A DNA stretch of 64,000 bases. It comes from Francisella persica ATCC VR-331. GTDB taxonomy: Bacteria > Pseudomonadota > Gammaproteobacteria > Francisellales > Francisellaceae. Of the stretch, positions 20,156-31,556 are shown one piece after another. The stretch is from positions 1-64,000 of the forward strand of contig NZ_CP013022.1 in the NCBI RefSeq assembly GCF_001653955.1, in the 5' to 3' direction. How positions within the stretch are numbered: the first letter of the stretch is position 1; every line of letters begins with the position of its first letter. The notes under the pieces were generated by a model. That model saw only the letters and a list, made by a program, of their open reading frames with translations. It had not been told where the DNA came from and did not search any database. The position numbers and the translations under genes are program-made.

Positions 20156-21016
20156 TTAAGTTTTTTCTTGGTAAAAAGTTTTTATCTGCTCACCATCAGC
20201 ATAGGCATATAATGTTTGAGCTACAGAAGTAGATCCTGAACATATATTTCCATACTTATCAATAGCTATGAGTCCAACATAATCACCCAAACTATCACTT
20301 TCTGCTATAGATTTATCTACAGCAATTGATAGGGGCATTCCATCTTTTACTCGAGTAGCAATCTTTGCAGCAACTGCTTGATTAATTACATGTTCTCCTA
20401 TTCCTGTACAAGATATCCCCATACACCCATTAGCAAAATTACCTGCAACTGTAGGACTATCCCCTACTCTTCCAGAATATTCAAATCCAACACCACCTGT
20501 TGAGGTTACTGCACAAATTTTTCCTTTTGAGTCTAAAGTTACTACACCTATCGTTCCTGTATAGTCTTTTTTGAGCTGTAGATACTCTTGATACCTTTTT
20601 TCTGTCATTGGGTTATAAGTTGGCAAACCCATCACATCATGAGCAAATGTTGTAGCTTGATCACCAGCTAATATACTATGATATTGTTGCATTAGTCTAT
20701 TTGCTACTTCTATTGGATTTTTAATATTTTGGATATTAATTACACCAGCAAACTTTTGTTTTTGACTATCGATGATAGAAGCTGACATTCTGATTTGCCC
20801 ATCTTGCTGAACGCGCGAGCCAGTACCTGCATTAAATATGTCATCATCCTCTAGAAGTTTAGCGGCAAAAATTGCTACATCGTTAGCATCATCTACTTCT
20901 TTTAGGTAGTTATATGCTTTTTCAACAATCGGTAAAAGATGCCTGTGATAATCTTCAAAAGAAGTATTTTTATCTTCTCTAGCACCACAACCACCGTGAA
21001 TTATAATTTTTTGCAT
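20156..21016 (-). CDS. isoaspartyl peptidase / type III (plant-type) L-asparaginase
   Basis: An Ntn-hydrolase of about 286 residues, normally self-cleaved into two chains. The nucleophile Thr lies in GTIGVVTLD (about residue 155), with GNFANGCMGISCTGIGE behind it and IIHGGCGA at the N-terminus. The frame is open to 21052, but ATG 21016 has GGAAA upstream and begins at the conserved MQKIIIHGG. These enzymes hydrolyse beta-aspartyl dipeptides, including the beta-Asp-Arg released from cyanophycin; the neighbour upstream on the same strand is a cyanophycinase-like gene. Confidence 0.92.
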   Translation of the reverse strand: MQKIIIHGGCGAREDKNTSFEDYHRHLLPIVEKAYNYLKEVDDANDVAIFAAKLLEDDDIFNAGTGSRVQQDGQIRMSASIIDSQKQKFAGVINIQNIKNPIEVANRLMQQYHSILAGDQATTFAHDVMGLPTYNPMTEKRYQEYLQLKKDYTGTIGVVTLDSKGKICAVTSTGGVGFEYSGRVGDSPTVAGNFANGCMGISCTGIGEHVINQAVAAKIATRVKDGMPLSIAVDKSIAESDSLGDYVGLIAIDKYGNICSGSTSVAQTLYAYADGEQIKTFYQEKT

Positions 21017-21234
21017 AATATTTCCATTTATGTATTTAGTTACATCAGACAAATTATATCCAAATTATTATTAAGCTCATACAATTAAAGTAACTAGGTT
21101 AAATCAAAAATACAAACAAATTAATATAAATTAGAGTAACATATTTATAGATAGTAAAACTAAACAGTTATATGAAGATATAACTATATTCTAAAATTGA
21201 TAATGACAAATAAAAAGAAAAATATAGCTAGATA

Positions 21235-22087
21235 TTAGAACTCTACTAGGCAAGTATTTAGATCAAATTTTTGACTTTCTAATAAAATATGCATACGAAT
21301 ATCAACTAAGCTAATTGGTGCATTGTTACGCGCGTTATGTAGTGATGAGTATTTAAGGTGAGAGAAATCTATAATTGTCACCATACCTGAGCCAACAACC
21401 TCTATAACATTTTCAGCATTCAGTAAAGCTGAAGTATCTTCATCAATACCTACACCAACCATATACGGATTGTATGAAAGTGCGGCTAAAAGCCTACCTA
21501 GTTTATTTCTTTGAGAGAAATGCTGGTCTACTAGAAGTTTATTTGTTAAACCTAAACCAGGAGCTAGATTAACCATGTTACATCTAGGCATAAGGCCTGC
21601 TTGACCACCTGCGATCATAAAACCAGATATAAACGCTGCACCTGCTGAAGTCCCTGCTACATTGACACCCTTTGCATTTAACCTACGAATAAGCTGTGCC
21701 ACCAAGAGTAGTCGAAAGTAAAAGTTGGTTACCTCCAGTCATAAAAATACCTGTACAATGGAAAAGTATATCTTGATATTCTTTATTAATAGTAGCATCA
21801 AGACGCGTTTCTATTTTTAGGTTATGTACTTCTTTGACTCCCATTTTTGTAAATATATCAACATAAATACCTCCTGTATCTGGAAGTTTTGATGCTGTTG
21901 GAATAATAGCAATTTTTGCTTCACCACCACCCGATAATTGGACAAATTTCTCTAGAACCGTAGGGCTTGCGAACTTATCTTCACCACCGCCAATCGGTAT
22001 TATATACCCACGCTGGTCTTTTTTTACTGGCTTAGAAGGTATCTTTAAAATCTCCTTTATAATAAAAAAAATATATGCTAATAGCAT
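21235..22087 (-). pseudogene. cphB: cyanophycinase-like S51 peptidase, frameshifted
   Basis: Two overlapping frames make one cyanophycinase. The first, from ATG 22087, has GYIIPIGGGEDK and ends at TGGNQLLLSTTLGGTAYS. The second, to 21235, continues AQLIRRLNAKGVNVAGTSAGAAF with the catalytic Ser of GTSAGA, and GVGIDEDTSAL. The frame change lies within 21683-21705, near GGTGGCACAG, and is not in a homopolymer. Joined length is near 280 residues, normal for the family. Cyanophycinase cuts multi-L-arginyl-poly-Asp to beta-Asp-Arg. No cyanophycin synthetase is seen here. The truncated first frame lacks the nucleophile, so the gene is probably inactive. Confidence 0.85.
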
Positions 22088-22234
22088 TTTGCTAAAAAAA
22101 TACTAATTAATTGAAAACTTTTAGATAAAAAAGGTTTATTTTAGGGTATAAATTTGTATGCATCTAATATTAATTTACGCTCTTGAGAATTGATGATATG
22201 CTATCACATAATTATTTATATTAAACTAACTAAA

Positions 22235-23323
22235 ATGAAAAATCTTAAAGCTCTAACAATTGGTGGTGCAACTCTTGATACTATTATCGAGTATGAAGAA
22301 ATGTTCACCATGAGTATGCAAAAGAAAGATACCATCCAATCTTTTATGCTTCTTGAAGAAGGAGCTAAGATTGAAGTGACAGATCAAAAATCTTTTTCTG
22401 GTGGTGGGGCTACTAATGCTGCTGTTTCATTCAAAAAACAAGGCATAGATGTCAGCTTTTTTGGGAAGATTGGTAAAGATATTGCAGGAGAACAAATCAC
22501 TCAAGAACTAAAAAATCATGGTATAGATATCTCTAACATTCGCTATTCTAGTAAATATGGTACTGCCACCTCATATGTAGTGCCTACCCTAAGTGGTGAT
22601 AGAACAATTTTTGCTTATCGCGGCGCTAACAAAGATATTCTAAAAGATGATTTACCATCACAAGCAATTATAGCAAGTGATTTTATATATATCACATCAT
22701 TGAGTAAATCATCTGCAGCAAGGTTACCCGAAATAGTTAAACTAGCAGCAGATAATAACACCAAAGTTGCTATCAATCCTGGCTCTAGTCAGCTAAGCGT
22801 TGGTGAAAGTTTTATAAAAGACTCAATGTTCGGTATTGATATTCTTGTACTAAACTTCCAAGAAGCACAAAAATTGATGTTATCACTACTATCATCTGAT
22901 GATAAAGATATTGTTGAATCGCCTCTTAGTGAAGAAAAAAGTGATTTTTTAAACTCCACTTTTAGACTTAAAGATTTCTTTAAAATCTGTCTAGATCTAG
23001 GTGTAAGAATAATAGTAGTTACAGATGGCGCTAATGGTGTCTGTGCTGCAACTAAATATAAAATATACCATAGTGAATCACTACGTGTTAAAAATGTCAT
23101 AAATACACTCGGTGCCGGTGATGCATTTAGCTCAACTTTCTGTGCAAATATTTACAAAGGAAATAGTATCGGAAATTCTATAAAGTTTGCTCTAATCAAT
23201 GCAAGTCATGTAATCCAATATTCTGATGCAAAATCAGGGCTACAAACATCAGAAAGCCTTGAGAAAATAAAATCAAAAATGAATTGCGGTTTAGATAAAA
23301 AAGTAACGGTTATTTCCTGGTAG
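22235..23323 (+). CDS. PfkB-family carbohydrate kinase
   Basis: A kinase of about 362 residues. The N-terminal signature region SGGGATNAAVSFKKQGIDV with GKIGKDIAGE and the C-terminal GAGDAFSSTF (catalytic Asp and anion hole) are intact. An insert of about 30 residues rich in Ser/Asp/Lys (SSDDKDIVESPLSEE) lies in the middle. ATG 22235 starts the conserved MKNLKALTIGGATLD; upstream codons to 22190 look non-coding. The substrate cannot be told; ribokinase, fructokinase or adenosine kinase are all PfkB. Its 3' end overlaps the HAD remnant on the other strand. Confidence 0.88.
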   Translation: MKNLKALTIGGATLDTIIEYEEMFTMSMQKKDTIQSFMLLEEGAKIEVTDQKSFSGGGATNAAVSFKKQGIDVSFFGKIGKDIAGEQITQELKNHGIDISNIRYSSKYGTATSYVVPTLSGDRTIFAYRGANKDILKDDLPSQAIIASDFIYITSLSKSSAARLPEIVKLAADNNTKVAINPGSSQLSVGESFIKDSMFGIDILVLNFQEAQKLMLSLLSSDDKDIVESPLSEEKSDFLNSTFRLKDFFKICLDLGVRIIVVTDGANGVCAATKYKIYHSESLRVKNVINTLGAGDAFSSTFCANIYKGNSIGNSIKFALINASHVIQYSDAKSGLQTSESLEKIKSKMNCGLDKKVTVISW

Positions 23324-23970
23324 CTATATATACCCTCAAAAAATGACTCGACATCTGCAACATAATAATCTATCTCTTGATTGTCATAAAAATTAGCCTC
23401 TGATTTATGATCATCTGCATGGACTAATACTGTTTGCATACCTAAATGCTTTGCTGATATTAAATTATGTGATGAATCTTCAAAGAAGATAGTTTTTTCA
23501 AAATTAATATCAAATTTATCTCTACCTATTTCAAAATATTTGGTCTTTGGTTTAGAAACTAAGGCTGTATCTTGTATTGTTAAGATACCATCAAAACTTT
23601 TATCTAAACCAAGTTGATTAAGTACTCTATTAGCATGGAAATTAGAAGCATTAGTAAAAATATAAGTACGATTATTTTTTCTTAAATCATTGATATAATT
23701 ATTTAGTTTTTTATTCGGCATAAAGTGACTAATCTCAATATCATTGACATAGTTTAGAAACTCTTTAGGCTCAATTATGATAACGTATCATTCCAAGCAT
23801 AGTTGAACCAAACTCATAATATAGCTCATCACGGATTGCATTTGCTTTCTCTGTATCTGAGATATTTAGTTTTAATTTAATATACTCACTCATTCTAGCC
23901 ATTTGGCTACCAAATAAACCATTTTGTAAGAATAAAGTGTGTTATCAAGATCAAAGATGTAGGTTTTCAT
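23206..23970 (-). pseudogene. HAD-superfamily hydrolase (pyrimidine 5'-nucleotidase-like), frameshifted
   Basis: ATG 23970 starts MKTYIFDLDNTLYSYK, with the nucleophile Asp of DLDNT, but the frame stops after about 25 codons. The sequence continues in another frame (SQMARMSEYIKLKLNIS...) and shifts again near 23780 into the 171-codon frame ending at 23206 (TYIFTNAS, VSKPKTKYFEI, FFEDSSHNLISAKHLG: motifs II-IV). At least two shifts separate motif I from the rest, so no active enzyme is expected. The last 118 bases run antisense to pfkB, suggesting the original stop was earlier or has been lost. Confidence 0.85.
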
Positions 23971-24041
23971 TTTTTTAATACTTTTTATAAGCAAAATACC
24001 CTACCAAAGATTTAAGTAATTTCATATATAAAGCCTCTCTC

Positions 24042-24072
24042 AAAAAAAAACCTGCTACCTCAGCAAAAGCAG
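24042..24072 (-). terminator. probable Rho-independent terminator of the polysaccharide locus
   Basis: On the minus strand a CTGCT/AGCAG stem (24072-24068 and 24056-24052) with an 11-base loop is followed within two bases by nine Ts (24050-24042). It lies just past the last fossil glycosyltransferase. The stem is short, so confidence is moderate. Confidence 0.5.
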
Positions 24073-24099
24073 TCTTATCTCATTTAATATGCTCAACAT

Positions 24100-24734
24100 G
24101 TATTCTACATTAGATTTTCTTGAATGTTGTAGCATTTTATAGATACATCTCTCATTAATCTAAGCCAAAGATCATAATCTTCACTAGCTTTACCATCCAT
24201 ATAACAATTATATTTCAAAATGGTTTCTTTTTTTATACATTACAAGATGGATGAGAGATTATACACTTATAATATATTCTTCCTAATACTTCCATTGCTT
24301 TCTGGGAAAGTCTTATATCTATTATTTTCCCATGACTATTAATATGTTCTAAATTAGTTCCAACAACATCATAACCATACTTTGTAATATAATCCATTTG
24401 TTTCACAAATCTAACTTTATATGCAATATCATCAGCATCCACGTACATCCTAGCTATATACTCACCATTTGCTAAAAAAAAAAAAGCTTCGTTTAGAGAG
24501 TAAATTAATACCACTATTCTCTCTAGATATAATCCTAATTCGACTATCAGTTTCCTCATATTTTTTTTTGATTATAGCCAAACTATTATCAGTTGAACCA
24601 TCATTTACAATGATAAACTCAAAGTCTTTAAATGATTATTGTAAAATACTTTCAATAGCTTGAGCTATATATTTCTCAGCATTATATACTGACATAATCA
24701 CTGATATCTTTACATTATTCATATTCTTATCCAT
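24100..24734 (-). pseudogene. GT2-family glycosyltransferase remnant
   Basis: From ATG 24734 the frame reads MDKNMNNVKISVIMSVYNAE, the GT2 opening, then FEFIIVNDGSTDNS, followed after stops and shifts by YVDADD (metal-binding DxD) and EDYDLWLRLM. An in-frame TAA follows SILQ, and a run of ten A/T bases near 24475 marks another shift. GT2 enzymes add sugars from nucleotide donors. It is last in the polysaccharide locus. Confidence 0.85.
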
Positions 24735-24795
24735 GATTTAGGGCCATATATCATCTTGCTTAATTTTAGTATAATTAAACCTACTTACTAAGGAG

Positions 24796-25521
24796 CTATA
24801 ACAATTTTTTTACTATTTTGTTAAGCCAAGCTCCCCACCAACTAAATGAGCTATTAGCGATAATATTGTGTTTACACAGGCTCATTCAATGCATATCTCT
24901 AAAGCTTTGTTTCTATATATTCCAATCTACAATTTGGAAATCCTCAATATCTAATAAATCTTTTGCATAGGCAAAATCGTTTGTGAATAATAAAAACTTT
25001 GGTTTTTTGACTCTACTATTAATATAACTAATAGCATGGTAATATTTTCTTGTGCAAATCTCTCCAAAGAGATACTTATTTTTAGGATTCGATATATAAT
25101 CTCCTTCCATAATATGTATAGCTACACAATTTTCTTATAACAAGTTTTCTTCAACACTAGATATTAAAAGCCTACCTTTAGTTTGCTCAATATAACTAAT
25201 ATAATATATATGTTTGAAAATGCCCATCAACATAAAGATCTGTTATGTGTTTAGCAAAAATTTATTTTCTATTTTGAAAAATAAAGATGACTTTGACTTA
25301 TATTTTAAAATTCTAGTTAATGGTGCTATATTCTCTTCAATACCAAATACACTATTTAACCCATAACCATTATGTATAATATGAGTTCCAAAACCTGATA
25401 AATCTAGCTCAAGCTCTATATTCTTTACTAAAGATAAATACTTGTAAAAGACATATTGGAACATTTGGTTGCCAAGACCACCAATCAATTGACATATAAT
25501 AACTTTATCTTTTCTTAGCAT
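24796..25521 (-). pseudogene. GT11 alpha-1,2-fucosyltransferase remnant
   Basis: ATG 25521 starts MLRKDKVIICQLIGGLGNQM, including the GT11 signature GGLGNQMFQY. After a stop at 25243 come CVAIHIMEGDY (25.1 kb; normally HIRxGDY), FLLFTNDFAYAKDLL, and near 24.84 kb ANSSFSWWGAWLN, the conserved GT11 C-terminal motif. Stops and shifts separate these. Intact enzymes transfer L-fucose (or a related 6-deoxyhexose) to galactose in O-antigens. Confidence 0.9.
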
Positions 25522-25544
25522 GTATATGATATCTAATACAAGCT

Positions 25545-26205
25545 GATGATTGATATTTTTTTAGAAAGGGAAAAGTCAATCAAAACTTTTGGAACTAGTA
25601 CAGCACTATAAAAATCTTTCATTAAGTGATCCTTAGTAAGTTTTAATCCTCTAATATTTTCTTGGACTAAAAATGTAAAAAAATCTCTATTAGAAATTAT
25701 TTCAAATCCATTCTTTTCTAAGAGATGAATAATACCATTCCTTAGAAAAACCTAAATAATAATACGGCTGAAAATGTGGTAGGCTTGCAAAAGAAGCTGT
25801 TAAAAACAGATCTACCCTATCTTTAAAAGTCTAGAAAACTTAGTTATAGCTTTATCTGGATATGGTATATGCTCCAACACTTACGTACATAAAATAACAT
25901 CGAAGTGATTATGTTCATTAATATCCCAAATATTTCCAGTATATATACGATAACTCTCCATATTCCCAAGACTCAATCTGAAGCCCTTCACTCGAAGTAC
26001 TGGACTCATACTTTCCAAAATCTTGACCATAATATTTCAGGTGACTACAATATTTCTATATCTTTGGATCACGCACCCAGCATCAAGTAAGGTACTGTTC
26101 TCTTTAATCTATTGCAGTTTATTTTACCCATTTATGCCGATTATACTTATTATGAATAGGAAGTTTTTTTATTCTTATTTAATATACCTAACCCTACTTT
26201 TTTAT
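25545..26205 (-). pseudogene. class I SAM-dependent methyltransferase remnant
   Basis: Minus-strand fragments in several frames read NKYNRHKW, then STLLDAGC (SAM-binding motif I, near 26.1 kb), FDVILCT followed by a stop and VLEHIPYPDKAI (motif of methyltransferase type 11, near 25.88 kb), then DRVDLFLTASFASLPHFQPYYYLGFS. At least four interruptions are present. Probably modified a sugar of the O-unit. Confidence 0.75.
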
Positions 26206-26209
26206 AAGC

Positions 26210-26943
26210 TAAATAATTAATACATCTAAAGTTTTCGAGTTTATAGCAGTATTTTTCTCAATCTTGACTATACCATTATACAAACTTTGATATATATCTC
26301 ATAATCATCACTTAATAAATCCCAATAGTCTTTTTAAAAATTCTCAATACTTGGCTCATAGAACTCAAACTGAATACATCTAATAGCTTTATTTTCTAGT
26401 AATTTTTTAGCTCCCAATAAAATATTATACTCATGCCCATGAACATCCATAAAAGTCAATTTGCTTAATATTATTCTCTAAACAAAAATATCGATAGTCG
26501 TTACATTTATTTCTTCAGAACACTTACTGTCCTTCATCAAGATGCTAGTACTTCCTAGAGTTTCATAATCATAGAAAATATTTACTTTTTCTTTTTTACC
26601 TCCTAACACCTAATTTATAAAAAATGATTTTCTTTATTTGAAATTTTTTTTGTCAATTTACTATAAGCTAATTTTAATGGTTCAAACATGTAAAGCTTAT
26701 AATCTAAATCTTTATATTCATTTATTAAATATTTAGACCAAATCCACAATATTTGCCCCTACATTAAAAATTACTTGTGGATTTAATATTTTAACTTTTT
26801 TGATAAAATAAAGTTCTCTACTATAGCTAGTAATACACTAGCTACACCAAAATTCATTCCAAAATATGACAAAAAATTGAATTTCTTCCAAAATTGACAA
26901 AATATTTTGTTTCTTATTACTCTTGATACAAATTGCTTAATCA
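26210..26943 (-). pseudogene. FkbM-family methyltransferase remnant (copy 1)
   Basis: ATG 26943 opens MIKQFVSRVIRNKIF. Further fragments give NPQVIFNVGAN (SAM site), EEINVTTIDIF, and LTFMDVHGHEYNILLGAKKLLENKAIRCIQFEF, a clear FkbM C-terminal half (normally KIDVEGHE). Several stops and shifts separate them. A second FkbM remnant lies at 28.5-29.2 kb. Confidence 0.8.
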
Positions 26944-26989
26944 TTTATCGCCTTTTACTACTTACAATATGCAAAGTTATTTTTAGAAA

Positions 26990-27419
26990 AATAACATAAT
27001 GTAACCTCTCACCAAATATCGTATAAAAACATAGCCCTAGAAATATTATATAAATTAAACAGTATCCAGTTATATGATACTTTCTGTTGCGTCTCTGATT
27101 TCATTTTCCACTGTTCTTTAAATGAGATACTTAGGATTATTACCAACACCTCCCAAATGAAATCTGGCAATAAATATATCAACATATTGACAACAATAGT
27201 GCTCTAAAAGTTACTTTTATAAAACCATTGATAATTTTAATATAATTTTGCACCTCTTGTACTTTTCTATAGCATTTTCATTTTTATGAGCATCAGAATA
27301 TGATAAATAACTCACTACCTATAAGCAAGCTTATTTTTTTAAAAAAAAGCTTTGATTGTTTGTTGTGTACGCCAAGGACGATTGTATACAAATAGTACTA
27401 TAGGTGCTAATTTATGCAT
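26990..27419 (-). pseudogene. glycosyltransferase remnant
   Basis: ATG 27419 begins MHKLAPIVLFVYNRPW, a start typical of a GT2-like sugar transferase group, followed by SELFIIF and, after stops and frame changes, VQEVQNYIKIINGF. The remainder is too short or degraded to rebuild. It begins 11 bases after the ugd stop, so it was once in the same operon. Confidence 0.65.
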
Positions 27420-27429
27420 CTTATTTGAG

Positions 27430-28500
27430 CTAATCTTTTTTAAATATATCTCTTGTGTGAACTTTATATCCTACATCAAGTAGATTTTTATTAGTGATAA
27501 TTAAATCACAAAGACTTTTAAAAGTCTGTAAACTAATATACTTTAACAAAATTATTATCAACAGTTTTTAATATTGGCTCATACACTATCACTTTAACAT
27601 TAGATTTAACTAACTTTTCAATAATATCAAATACTGCATATTTGGCTTTCTACCTATATCTGGTGTGTAATAAAATCTTTGCATGTTTGATTAGACTGTA
27701 CAATTGCACTAATCAAATTATTGGGAATGTTTAAATAATTTGCTTTAAACTGCTTAGTACCTTTAGGTAAACAACCTCCATAGCCAAAACTAGGATTATT
27801 ATAATAATCTCCTATTCTAGGATCTAGACATACACCTTTGATAATATCTTGAGTATTTAAATTACGTAATTCGGTATAGGTGTCAAGCTCATTTAAATAT
27901 GCCGCTCGCGTTGCTAAGTAAGTATTAGCAAAAAGCTTCACAGCTTCTGCTTCTGTAGAGTCCATTGTGCCATTTTTTAACAAGTTTGCAAAACCTCTGA
28001 CAACCTCTGATTTTTCTCTGATAATAATTCTACTAGGATAGAGATTATCGTATAATGCCTTTCCTTATCTTAGAAACTCTGGTGAAAATATAATATTATC
28101 CACCCACAACACCTGCTTTAAAGATTTTGTAAAGCTTAGGTGAACTGTTGATTTTAATAACAATCGTTGAACTTGGGGATATTTTTAAGCAATCTTTGAT
28201 AATAGCTTTTAGAATGGAAACATCAAAAGTACCTATAGTATAATCATAATCTGCCGGATAGACATTAGCAATATACTCAGCATTTTCATAGACTATGTAC
28301 TTGTCAATAGTTGTAAAATATAGTTTAGTTGTTTTTCCGACGAAAACTTTTGTATAAGTTCATCCTTAATTGGCGATATTTTGCTAAGTAAATTAACTCT
28401 AATATCATCTATATCTACAAAAGCAAACCTCATTATTTTGCGCCAATAAAATACTATTGCTTAAACCTACATAACCTAAGCTTACTATTGTTATTTTCAT
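27430..28500 (-). pseudogene. ugd: UDP-glucose/UDP-hexose 6-dehydrogenase remnant
   Basis: ATG 28500 begins MKITIVSLGYVGLSNSILLA (NAD fold). Fragments follow: DYTIGTFDVSILKAII, then the 109-codon frame at 27654-27983 with [44 protein letters not shown] and CLPKGTKQ around the catalytic Cys (one Gly-Tyr pair shortened and Asp changed to Gly against the usual GGYCLPKDTKQ). The tail YKVHTRDIFKKD ends at TAG 27430. Many stops and shifts. The intact enzyme makes UDP-glucuronate or a related uronic acid. Confidence 0.92.
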
Positions 28501-28531
28501 GTGTACCTTTCTTTATAAAATTTTTACATAT

Positions 28532-29232
28532 TTAAAATACTGTATTTACTGATTTTGCATATACTAAATAATCCTTAACATACAAAAACTTTAATATATC
28601 ATTATCAAAAATATTTGTTAGATTACTTTTTAGAATCTCAATCAATATAACTTTTGGTCTACATTTTTAAAAATCATGAGATTTAATCACAATAAAATCC
28701 AAACCTTCAACATCAATAGACAAAAAATCTATTTTTTGATGTTCAGATAAATTGTTATTAAAAACTTCTGCCAAGGTTAATGTTTGAATGTCTTTTGTAA
28801 ATTTTATAAAATAATTACCTTGACCATCTCTTTCTTCTGATATATATCTTGAAAAAACATTTAATGCCAGTTCATTTAAAGCATAATAAGTTATAGTCTG
28901 TATTTTATACGAAATTGGTTTTTCTATATTTATATCACTTGGGCGAATTTTATTAAATAATTTCATACTACTATGCATTGCATCTATGTTTATCCCTATA
29001 CAATCTTTTTTATAAAAAAATAGGTATTAGAAAACCTCTTAGGATAATGAGCCCCAACATCTATATAAAAAAAGCCTTCTTGTTGGTATTCAAAAATCCT
29101 ATTTAAAGTCAAATCAACCATCTTGAAAATAAGATTTGGTAGCATATTCATCTAAATAAGTATTTTTAAAATACCTTAATTTATCTTTTACTGCCTTAGG
29201 TAATACAGTTTTAATAACTTTTTAAAAAACAT
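28532..29232 (-). pseudogene. FkbM-family methyltransferase remnant (copy 2)
   Basis: ATG 29232 starts MFFKKLLKL. Frame-shifted pieces give QEGFFYIDVGAHYPKRFSNT (SAM motif) and a 103-codon frame with MHSSMKLFNKIRPSDINIEKP, then FLSIDVEGLDFIVIKSHDF, the FkbM metal/SAM region. The tail lies beyond a further shift and ends at 28532. It is cleaner than copy 1 but still has at least three breaks. Confidence 0.82.
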
Positions 29233-30473
29233 TTAATATCCTTAAAATCAAAAAACTTTTTAATAAACTAAAAAAGTTCTTTATAGTCTTTTGCCCAAAA
29301 CCAAGACTAAAATATGCAGCTATAAAGTATGATATTAGAAGTGGCTAGTGCAGCTCCTTGAATTCCATATGTCATAAATAATAGTTAAGCAAAATATTAA
29401 TAACACTCCCAAAAGTATTTATCACATAAAATATTTACAAATTCTCAGTTAAAAGCCATCTACTACTAGCAACCCAAAGTGATACAAACACCACAGCCCA
29501 AATATGAATCATAATCACACTACCTGCTTGATTATATGTTGCCCATATAACAAACTAACCTCCCAATTACTTAAAAATGTCATAGTAATTCAATAGCTAT
29601 AGCCATCCATACCATCAAATTTACATTGATAATAGTAGGAAAAAGAGATGATGATATAATTGCTGGCACGAAATACCAAACTGTAATTATCTTCACAGCT
29701 GCAGCAAACTGTCAAACCTCCCCTGCTCCAAGCATATGATTTATCATAACCTGATATATATTCATATATATAGATACTGCCAAACCACTTAAAGATCAAA
29801 GACCAGCTATTATCTTAATAATTATTTTGCAACAGCAAACTTAAAGCGCCATTTTCTGATATTGCCAAACTTTTTAGATTGATAAAAATATATCAATCCT
29901 GGTGATAAAGTAAAGCTATATAAAACGGCAACTACAGCAAAATAGATTAACTTAGCTCTCTATAATAGTATAAATATTATTTTTGTAGTTGATGATATAA
30001 AGATATTAAATTCGCTAGCGCTACAAATTTACTTTTTACTTGACTCTGAAAATAAAAATCTATGATATTAAACTCTGCATCATAGTATAAATAGCTACTA
30101 CTAAAATTATACTTTTTGTATAAAAACTCTCATCTGAAAGATAAAGAGTCCATAATAGAATCTCCAAAATACAAAAAACCCAAGCAACTTCAAACCCAAA
30201 ATGCTTCCCAGAATAGTATTTGATTTATTTGAATCTTTTACTAATTCTCTGACAACTAAACTATATAGTCATAGAATTGTAAGCACACTAAAAAGTGCCA
30301 CAAAACTGCTAGCATAATTTAAAACACCAAATTCTTTTGGCCCTATGTATCTAGCAACCCATATCCATACTAGTAGAGATGCTAGCATTCTTCATACATT
30401 CCCAATAAATAACCATCCAGTATTTAAGAAATATTTTTTAAATCCTTACAATTAGTTTCAAATTAAGAGTCAT
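29225..30473 (-). pseudogene. Wzx-like O-antigen flippase remnant
   Basis: From ATG 30473, fragments in changing frames read NTGWLFIGNV, VWIWVARYIGPKEFGVLNYASSFVALFSVL, then LGSKLLGFF-like helices, and near the 3' end SVIMIHIWAVVFVSLWVASSRWLLTENL, VINTFGSVINILLNYYL and YGIQGAALATS. These match the polysaccharide flippase family (twelve to fourteen helices). There are more than six interruptions. The 29590-29799 open frame is an accidental out-of-frame stretch. Confidence 0.82.
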
Positions 30474-30490
30474 AAAACTTTCTTAACTCT

Positions 30491-31556
30491 CTAATACACT
30501 TTATCTAGTCTGTAGTCTTGTATATTGATTTTAGTTGTATACTTTTGAATAGTGTTTACCTCTTAAACTATTAGGTCTTTAAGCCTATCAACATCTCCAA
30601 CCTCAAACAAATACTCTTCTGCAACTAAGTCTCTATTACCACTACAATCTGAAGCGAAGACAGGTAATCCCACAGCCAAAGCTTCAAGTATATTTAGAGG
30701 CAATCCTTCTCTCTGAGATGATAAAACATACAAATCTGTAATATTTAACCATTCGTTTATATTATTTTGATATCCTAGCAATCTTACTCTTTTATCTAAA
30801 TTATCATCTTTGATAAATTTAATATAATTGTAATATTCTTTGCCTTGACCAATTAATAATAATTTTAGTTTTTTATTTTTAATTTGTTGTACTGCTTTTA
30901 TTAAATCCTCTTGTCTTTTGTTCTTGACTAGTTTAGCAACATATATGATTATAAAATCATTTGCTTGAAAACCCAGTTTGGCTCTAAGTTATAGTTTTTT
31001 CATAAGCTGATAATGGTTTAAACTTACCAAGGTTAGTTCCAACACCGTTTACCAACTTAGTATTTTTTGCTCTAAATTTATCTTTAGCTATATTATAATC
31101 TTCTTGATTAATAGTTAATAAATATATATTTTGATAGATATTTTTCTATTGGATAGAAAATTAACCAACTTTTAAGTGATGCTCACTTATAAAAATGAAA
31201 ACCATGAGCTGTATATATTAGTTTATATTTTTGCTTAATATTTTTTATTGCTAGTCTTTTCAAAACACTTGGAACTGGTGTATGACAATGCACAACATTA
31301 TATTTTTCTTTGATTATAAGCTCTTTTAAGTGTCTATACGCTTTGAAATTTTTAAGAGATAATGGTGACCTATTAACTTATATTTTATGTATTTATAACA
31401 AAAAGGTATCTGGCACTGAAATATTTCTTCATAATCATTTTTAGCACACACATGAACTTCATAACCAATATATTTAAGCATTTGAAAAGTTGGTATGTGA
31501 AATTGCATAATATGTGTTTTAACAACGCTTGTAACAATCAGAATTTTTTTTGACAT
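30491..31556 (-). pseudogene. GT4-family glycosyltransferase remnant
   Basis: ATG 31556 overlaps the galE stop as TAATG. The start MSKKILIVTSVVKTHIMQF and YEVHVCAKND are the N-terminal Rossmann half; later frames give NTKLVNGVGTNLGKF and, at 30563-30781, a clean stretch WLNITDLYVLSSQREGLPLNILEALAVGLP with the GT4 E-x7-E motif and SDCSGNRDLV. Several shifts and stops separate the two halves. It probably extended the O-unit. Confidence 0.88.

Noticed and set aside
25905-26220. Two plus-strand frames of 61-65 codons
   Set aside because: They are antisense to the SAM-methyltransferase fossil, which explains the region better.
29590-29799. 69-codon minus-strand frame (MIFKWFGSIYIYEYISGYD...)
   Set aside because: It is out of frame with the recognisable wzx fragments and has no start signals; a chance open stretch in a pseudogene.
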